Assembly (NCBI RefSeq): GCF_004664715.2
Contig: NC_051074.1
Location: 16,531,678-16,595,677 of the forward strand
Source: Peromyscus leucopus
Taxonomy: Eukaryota > Chordata > Mammalia > Rodentia > Cricetidae
Direction of reading: 5' to 3'
DNA length: 64,000 nucleotides
Positions 58,285 to 64,000 of this stretch are shown here, piece by piece (position 1 is the stretch's first letter; each line of letters opens with the position of its first letter). The notes beneath the pieces were generated by a model. It did not search any database. It was not told the DNA's origin and saw only the letters and a list, made by a program, of their open reading frames with translations. The position numbers and the translations under genes were made by a program.

Positions 58285-58870
58285 AAAAGGAAGAAGACTG
58301 AGGTGGTTATTGCCCTAGAAGGGAACTTACAGTAGACAATTACCTAAATTGACATGATATCAAATGCCCTACTTTTATGATCATACCCATAAACAGATGC
58401 AACTTTCAGCCTTAACAATAAGCTATTCTTTGGTGAACTTCAGGCCTTGCAGAGATATATGGCTGCTCAAGGTGTTAAGAACAAAGAATTATTGAGTTCT
58501 TATTACCAAATAAAATTTTTATGCACACCACCAAAAGGCCTCATGGATCTTTGCTGAACAGATCAGAAAGAATGTAAGACAACAAAGGTCAGAGAAGGAC
58601 TGTGGAATAATTTTTTACTAAACAATGCTACCATGCGAGTCATGAACACACTCTGGATGGGTTTTCCCTAAGTGGGCTTTTACAGGACTACTCCTGTTAT
58701 CAGCTAGTCATGAATTATCAATGGACCCAATAGGTCACTATACTGTTCTGCTTAGTTATAGGATACTGATGAATTCTGGGGATGAGAGTCTGTGTATTTA
58801 GTTATGCATTCATTTGTGAGTTACAAACAAAAAAGAACATAAAGGCATGAACAAGGGAAAGTAACTTGTA
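57813..58870. other. Unclassified repeat-like stretch interrupted by a tetranucleotide repeat
   Basis: The provirus duplication shows that 54880-54979 and this stretch were once contiguous. Phrases such as 'ctctccctgattggacttga' and 'tctggatgggttttccctaa' give me the impression of an old rodent interspersed repeat, but I cannot name it. No frame is intact. Confidence 0.3.
58181..58287. repeat. (GGAA)n then (GAAA)n tetranucleotide repeat
   Basis: GGAA units at 58181-58208 run through a short break into about 19 GAAA units at 58213-58287. The plus strand is all purine apart from one T. The KKERKKER open frame is an artefact. Confidence 0.96.
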
Positions 58871-59542
58871 AAGATGTTAATTGGTAGCACTGAGGGGTAA
58901 TGTTAATCATATGCATTATCTGCATTAATGGAACTGTCAAACAACAATTTTAATTAATAAAATAATTAATTATTACATTTTAAAATCTTCAATCACATGA
59001 TCTTAAACTTTTTAAATAGATGAAAATAAATATATCAGGAATTAGGAAATCCCTACTATTGATGTAAATTGATTATTTAGGATAAAACTATGAATAATCT
59101 TATATTGTTACCTGTATTTCTATCTTTCACAGTTTTATGCAATTGACATGCAGCTTACAGTTACAATAAAATGAAAATACTAAAAATAGCATTTAATTTT
59201 CTGCATAGTGTTACAGACTTCAACTTATCTACCTCTTGTTTTAGGTTCAAAGCTCATCTAATTTGTAAATCTGCCAGATGTTGGCAGGAACTTTTATTCT
59301 CATCCTTGAAAAAAGTGAATAGAATCATAAGAATTCCATTCTTTTCATAAAATTAACTTACTTATCTTTTCCAGAATTTTTTTGTTGAAGTGGTAAATGA
59401 CTACTAGAGTTTATGATTTAAAAAAGAATACATTGAATTATGTGAAGCTAGCTCAATTACTTAAACTAAAGACACTGAAGAATTTTGTTTTGTTTCTCAT
59501 ATTTGCAAACATACAGTAAATAATTAAATATCTCATTTATTT

Positions 59543-59545
<3 letters not shown>
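58871..59545. other. Unannotated AT-rich stretch
   Basis: I see nothing recognisable. Confidence 0.45.

Positions 59546-59575
<30 letters not shown>
59546..59575. repeat. (AC)n microsatellite
   Basis: 15 AC units. Confidence 0.96.
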
Positions 59576-59576
<1 letters not shown>

Positions 59577-59589
59577 ATGGGCTGTGGTG

Positions 59590-59960
59590 TTAAGATTAGG
59601 ATTGTTGATTTCATAGAAATTAGACTTACCTGGGAAATGGGCCACTGAACATGTCTGTGGGGGATTATCTTGACTGTGGTAAATGAAGTGGGAAGACCTT
59701 CACATAGTGAACAGCACCTGTCCCTTGTCTGGGCACCCTGGACTGTATGAATGGAGAAAGTAAGCTAAGTAGCATAAATGTACTCATCTCTTCCTTTCCA
59801 CATCTTTATTGTGTAAGCAATGTGAGAAGCTTCTTCAAAGTCCTCGTGCTGAGATATTCCACACAGTGAAGGACTGTGATCAACTACTGTGAGCTGAAAT
59901 GAAAGCTTTCTCCTTTAAACTGCTTTTGTCAGATTACTTTGTAGTGGCATTTGCTCCTCC
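59590..59960 (-). mobile_element. Old rodent L1-3'-end-like repeat, antisense
   Basis: Reversed landmarks: 'ggggattatcttgactgtgg', 'gaaggactgtgatcaactac', 'gaaatgaaagctttctcc' and 'aaactgcttttgtcagatta' follow the family order. Diverged. Confidence 0.5.
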
Positions 59961-60024
59961 GATGACCTTGGGCTATAGGGCTGGAAAGGAGGCGTTGTGT
60001 TGCTTCTTGACTTTGTACTGACCT

Positions 60025-60157
60025 CTTAAAAGGAAAGGGTCAGGAGTCACAAGGGTCCTTGCTGTTGAGTCCTCTGAAATATGAGTTCAGTCAGTGCTCT
60101 TAACCACTGAGCCATCTCTCTCTCTTTCTCTGTCTCTGTCTCTCTCTCTCTCTCTGT
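60025..60157 (-). mobile_element. B2/B3-type SINE head, antisense, with (TC)n
   Basis: 'gtgctcttaaccactgagcc' followed by 'atctctctc' is the reversed A-box end of a B2/B3 SINE. It continues into a TC microsatellite at 60115-60157. Confidence 0.65.
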
Positions 60158-60351
60158 CATGGATGGAGCAAATACCACCACATTACTATATCACAGCAAC
60201 AGGAAAAGAAAATAAGACACTGAACATTCAACTTAGGTACCTATATATGCTAGAAACATATTTTGCTAGGGAGCTTAGACTCTATACAAAATTTCATGTC
60301 TTAATTCTAATAACCACCTAGTGAAGAGTTTAGAACTGTGTTTAATAGAGT

Positions 60352-60353
<2 letters not shown>

Positions 60354-60407
<54 letters not shown>

Positions 60408-60408
60408 A
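60354..60408. repeat. (CT)n microsatellite
   Basis: About 54 bases of CT with one 'ttt' interruption. Confidence 0.96.
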
Positions 60409-60461
60409 ATCTCTTGTTAGCTATCATTCAAATAATATGCTCTTTGTATCAGAGCACCTTT

Positions 60462-60540
60462 TTTTGAGACCTGGCCAGGAACTTAATATGTAGAACAGAC
60501 TGGTCTTGAACTCACAGAGATCTTCCTGCCTCTGTCTTTG
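60462..60540 (-). mobile_element. B1 SINE, antisense, first part (split)
   Basis: 'tttttgagacctggcc', 'ggtcttgaactcacagagat' and 'cttcctgcctctgtctt' form the first two thirds of a reversed B1. The remainder resumes at about 60880. Confidence 0.75.
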
Positions 60541-60879
60541 TCTTAGTCACTGTTCTATTGTTGTGAAGAGACACAATGACCAAAGCAACTTTTATAATAG
60601 TTAGCATTTCATTAGCGGTTTACTTACAGTTTCATATTGTTGATACATTATCATCATGGTGGGGAGCATTGTGGCACACAGGCAGGCATGGACCTATGAA
60701 GTAATTGAGAGCACAGAGAGGGCAGCAGAAAAACTCTGGACCTGCTGTAGGCCACACCTACTCCAAGGCCACACCCCTTAATTCGTATAATCCTTCTCAA
60801 ACAGTCCACTCCCTGATGACCAGACATTGGAATATATAACTCTGTGGGGACCATTCTCTTTCAAACTACAACAGCCCCC
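60541..60879 (+). mobile_element. Old rodent L1-3'-end-like repeat inserted into a B1
   Basis: It begins 'cactgttctattgttgtgaa', then 'gagacacaatgaccaaagca', 'atcatcatggtggggagcat' and 'aaggccacacccctt', and ends 'ttcaaactacaacag'. It interrupts the B1 whose halves lie at 60462-60540 and 60880-60921. Confidence 0.65.
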
Positions 60880-60921
60880 TCATTAAGTATTGGGATTAAA
60901 GGTATACACCATAACACATGG
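60880..60921 (-). mobile_element. B1 SINE, antisense, second part (split)
   Basis: 'tattgggattaaaggtatac' and 'cataacacatggc' complete the reversed B1 begun at 60462. Confidence 0.7.
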
Positions 60922-61014
60922 CTATAATAGTAATTTAATACCAACATATATAATGGGTCACCAAAGTAGGTATAATTTCCTAGATTCATTTCTGTTGCTG
61001 TGACAAAATATCTT
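60917..61014 (+). repeat. 98-bp direct repeat flanking an L1, left copy
   Basis: Read base by base, 60917-61014 is identical to 62330-62427 over 98 positions. It abuts the T-rich tail of the L1 at 61015. It has the position of a target-site duplication but is far longer than usual. Confidence 0.97.
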
Positions 61015-62329
61015 TTTTTCTTTTCTTTTTTTTAATTTTTTTATTTTATTTTACAATACTATTCAGTTCTATATAACAGCCACAGATTCCCTTGCTCTCT
61101 CCCTTCCTGCCCCCTTCTCCTTCCCCTCAGCCCACCCCCCATTCCTACCTCCTCCAGATCAAGGTCTCCCCCAAGGTCTGAGATAGACCTGATAGACTCA
61201 GTCCAGGCAAGTCCAGTCCCCTCCTCCCAGATTGAGCCAAGCGTCCCTGCATAAGTCCCAGGTTTCAAACAGCTAACTCATGCAATGAGCCCAGGACCTG
61301 GTACCACTGTCTAGATGACCCCCAAACAGATCAAGCCAATCAACTATCTCACCTATTCAGAGGGCCTGATCCAGTTTGGGGCCTCTCAGCCTTTGGTTCA
61401 TAGTTCATGTGTTTCCATTCGTTTGGCTATTTGTCCCTGTGCTTTATCCAACCTTGGTTTCAACAATTCTCACTCATATAAACCCTCCTCTTTCTCACTA
61501 ATTAGACTCCCAGCGCTCCACCAGGGGCCTAGCTGTGGATGTCTGCATCCAGATTCGTCAGTCCTTGGATGTGGTTTCTGGCACAACTATTAGTGTGTTT
61601 GGTCATCCCATCACCAGAGTAGGTCAGTCCCGGCTGTCTCTTGACCATTACCAGCAGTCTTTTGTGGGGGTATCTTTGTGGATTTCTGTGGGCCTCTTTA
61701 GCACTTTGTTTCTTCCTTTTCTCATGTGGTCTTCATTTAACATGGTCTCCTATTCCTTGTTCTCCCTCTCTTTTCTTGATCCAGCTGGGATCTCCCACTC
61801 TCTTTCCCTCGACCCCTGCCCTTCATTGCTCCCACTCATGTCCAGGCTGTTCATGTAGATCTCATCCATTTCTCCGTCATTGGGCGATCCCCGTGTCTTT
61901 CTTGGGGTCCTGTTTTCCAGGTAGCCTCCCTGGTGATGTGAGTAGCAGTCCAGTCATCCTTGTTCCACATCTAGTATTCTCCTATGAGTGAGTACATACC
62001 ATGTTTGTCTTTCTGAGTCTGGGTTACCTCACTCAGGATGATTTTTTCTAGATCCATCCATTTGCCTGCAAACCTCATGATGTCATTGTTTTTTCTCTGC
62101 GGAGTAGTATTCCATTGTGTATATGTGCCACAATTTATTTATCCATTCTTTAGTTGAAGGGCATCTAGGTTGTTTCCAGGTTCTGGCTATTACAAACAAT
62201 GCTGATATAAACATAGCTGAGCAAGTGTTCTTGTGGTATGATTGAGCATTTCTTGGGTATATGCCCAAGAGTGGTATAGCTGGATCTTGGGGAGATTGAT
62301 TCCCAATTTTCTAAGAAAGCACCATATAC
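61015..62329 (-). mobile_element. Young cricetid LINE-1, 5'-truncated, antisense, 1.3 kb
   Basis: An uninterrupted reversed L1 3' part: T-rich tail 61015-61050, C-rich 3' UTR tract 61105-61145, 3' UTR to about 61975, then the ORF2 C-terminal coding region to 62329. The minus-strand translation at 62083-62268 contains 'LFVIARTWKQPRCPST' and 'YTMEYYSAEK', typical of the L1 ORF2 C-terminus, but it is stop-interrupted and has no RT or endonuclease domain. Frames of 92-116 codons on the plus strand are antisense shadows. It is the only uninverted copy over 1 kb here and serves as the map for the inverted copies at 12902 and 32274. Confidence 0.95.
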
Positions 62330-62427
62330 CATGGCTATAATAGTAATTTAATACCAACATATATAATGGGTCACCAAAGTAGGTATAATTTCCTAGATTC
62401 ATTTCTGTTGCTGTGACAAAATATCTT
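62330..62427 (+). repeat. 98-bp direct repeat flanking an L1, right copy
   Basis: Identical to 60917-61014. Its 3' edge reads tctt/aaag, close to the L1 endonuclease preference TTTT/AA for a minus-strand insertion. Confidence 0.97.
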
Positions 62428-62810
62428 AAAGGAAAAAAAAAAAAAACTTAAGTGGAGAATGGGCATATTTGGCTTTCAATTTTAGGTTACAGTCCATTAT
62501 TTTGGGGAGTTCAAAGTAGGAATGGAAAATGGATAGTTGCAGTCCACCAACAGTCAAGAGCAGAGAGGAAGAAATGCACACATCCTCATTTGATTATTAA
62601 TTTGTGCTATTTTACCCTCTGCCAGGGAAATGGTACATACCATCCATGATCAACTTGGTCTTCTCACATCTATGAACTCATTAAAAAAAAATCTTCCACA
62701 TCCATATTTGCAGGCTAACCCAAATATAGACAATCCTTTATTGAGTCTCTCTACCTTGTTCATCACAGTCTGTAATAAATTGACAAGCTAAAGCTTGCAT
62801 TATAGCTAAT
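62428..62810 (+). mobile_element. Old rodent L1-3'-end-like repeat, sense, continuing past the young L1
   Basis: The family start 'tttctgttgctgtgac' lies in the 98-bp repeat. The rest ('ggttacagtccattattttg', 'cacagtctgtaataaattga') follows here. The young L1 inserted near the start of this older repeat. Confidence 0.5.
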
Positions 62811-63769
62811 TATTACATCTAATAAACCAAGAAAACTTTTTACTTTGGAAATAAAACATTAAATTTATCTTCATAAATTTCATCAAAGTATGCATTTTTT
62901 CCCAAGCAACTCCTAGTGATAGGCTAGCTGCAAAGTGATTGTCACAGGCTGAAAAATCACATTTTTAAAAATATTGAAATGGATCTGAAATCTCCAAAGG
63001 TAACTTTGTCAGAATTTAACTGCTTTATTTTATCTCTCCCTTAGTGATAGTCTTATAAATGTGCCTGAAATTATTTAGTTCATCTATATGCAAATATACA
63101 TGGTCCATTTTCTTAGTCTATTATGCCCAGGAATATAATTGAAATGACCAGAATGATTTTCCTCACTCAGAACATCAGTTTATAAGAAACAGACACTGAT
63201 TTTTAATATAAAAATTTAATGCAACTTGAAATTGAGGCTAATGAAAATTTATAAATACTGAGGTAAGAGATCAGTTTATATAAAATAAGTATATGATGGT
63301 ACTCAATAACAATATATTCTACTTTTATAACAATCAAGTGCATATAATACTAGCTAAAATATTGACTATATCTTTAATGATTTGAGCTTTTCTATGTCAC
63401 TGAAATTATCACAAAATGTTCTCAATATGGTACCAGAATAGTTAGGGGTATAAATTGTGTCTTTTAATATCATTCAAATGTGTTTAGGTCTATTTGGAAG
63501 AGTGATTAAAGAAGGTCTCTGCAACTGCATAATGTTACATAATAGAGATTATTGTTAATATCAAAGGATCTCCAGGTATATGGGGAGTGTTCTGAATTTT
63601 CAAAAAGAATTGGTGCTGAGATGATTCCACCCATCCAAGGGCTGTACTTTCCAAGCTCACAGCTATCTCTGCTTTCTAATGTGATGTGTAGGTAAGACTG
63701 GTAACTAGTTCCTTAGAAAGCAACAATAATAGAAGTGACCTCTGTAACTAAATTATGTTTTATTTGTCA
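62811..63769. other. Unannotated AT-rich stretch
   Basis: I see nothing recognisable. Confidence 0.45.
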
Positions 63770-63995
63770 AGGACAGTAAAGATAGTCCAGAGCTTTAAAG
63801 CACTCACTGCTGTTGTAGAGGATGCAAGTTCAGTTCCAAGAACCCACATGGCTACTACAACTGCCTCTAACTCCAATCTCAAGAGATCTGACATACTCGT
63901 ATGACCTTTGAGGCATCATGCAGATAAACATTATACATACATATACCCAGACACACATGCATACACATAAAATAAATAAACAGACTTTTTAGTAA
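63770..63995 (+). mobile_element. B2/B3-type SINE, sense
   Basis: 'gagctttaaagcactcactg', 'tgcaagttcagttccaagaa', 'cccacatggctactacaac' and the CA-rich then 'aaaataaataaa' tail match a rodent B2/B3 SINE in order. The window ends just after it. Confidence 0.75.
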
Positions 63996-64000
63996 AAGTT

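Noticed and set aside
58117..58335. Lys/Glu/Arg-rich 72-codon frame
   Set aside because: Translation of the GGAA/GAAA tetranucleotide repeat.
61535..61991. 107- and 116-codon plus-strand frames rich in Ser, Leu and Phe
   Set aside because: They lie antisense to the L1 3' UTR. Related frames recur at the other L1 copies (for example the minus strand near 13326-13649 and 32959-33297).
1..64000. CRISPR arrays, operons, riboswitches, phage or bacterial systems
   Set aside because: The sequence is mammalian repeat-rich DNA. The periodic repeats are microsatellites, with no spacer-repeat architecture or coding density.

Overview
This window looks like AT-rich, non-coding nuclear DNA from a cricetid rodent (deer mouse, vole or hamster group). 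I find no exon, no intact host gene, no tRNA or rRNA gene, no CpG island and no prokaryotic feature. The host call rests on three things: B1 SINEs of the 'tttgcgcctttcctggg' type, a young LINE-1 3' end with a long C-rich/G-rich 3' UTR, and a set of LTRs with 6-bp target-site duplications (TSDs). One LTR element has the size and layout I recall for the Peromyscus 'mys' retrotransposon. The window is therefore intergenic or deep-intronic, and nearly all recognisable content is transposable elements of different ages.

Layout. 1-11 kb: old L1-3'-end-like repeats (41, 877, 7826), two young B1s with perfect TSDs (3138, 6213), a 117-bp direct duplication (9116/9576) and a URR1-like hAT element (10213). 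11-23 kb: an LTR with TSD ggatat (11408), a twin-primed inverted L1 (12902), a mys-like solo LTR (17316), unclassified repeat-like DNA (18120-19720), a long TG tract (20886), an MLT1-like LTR (21090), and an L1 3' end with a B1 inserted into it (21746). 23-34 kb: ancient L1M fragments, GA and TC tracts, a 96-bp L1 insertion (29845), and a second twin-primed L1 (32274). 34-44 kb: long plain AT-rich stretches plus B4/RSINE1 and B2/B3 SINEs and three antisense solo LTRs (37840, 40637, 42047). 44-51 kb: B1s, an old L1 3' UTR (47165), and two repeat-free blocks (44705-46310 and 48900-50790) that are the best candidates for conserved regulatory DNA. 51-64 kb: an LTR (51201), old L1 pieces, a degenerate two-LTR provirus (54980-57806), and a nested pile-up in which an L1 (61015-62329) is flanked by a perfect 98-bp direct repeat.

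No genes act together here. What can be read is the insertion history: ancient L1M, MLT1 and URR1 first, then rodent L1/B4/B2, then ERVK-type LTRs, and finally young cricetid L1 and B1. All five recognisable young L1 3' ends lie on the minus strand, and two of the five carry twin-priming inversions.

The open reading frames present (up to about 150 codons) are explained by repeats or chance. I found no evidence of a new biological system. The most unusual observations are the 98-bp TSD-like repeat, the LTR families carrying B1-like sequence in one fixed relative orientation, and the duplication at an L1 inversion joint. Family names were assigned by eye without a repeat library.
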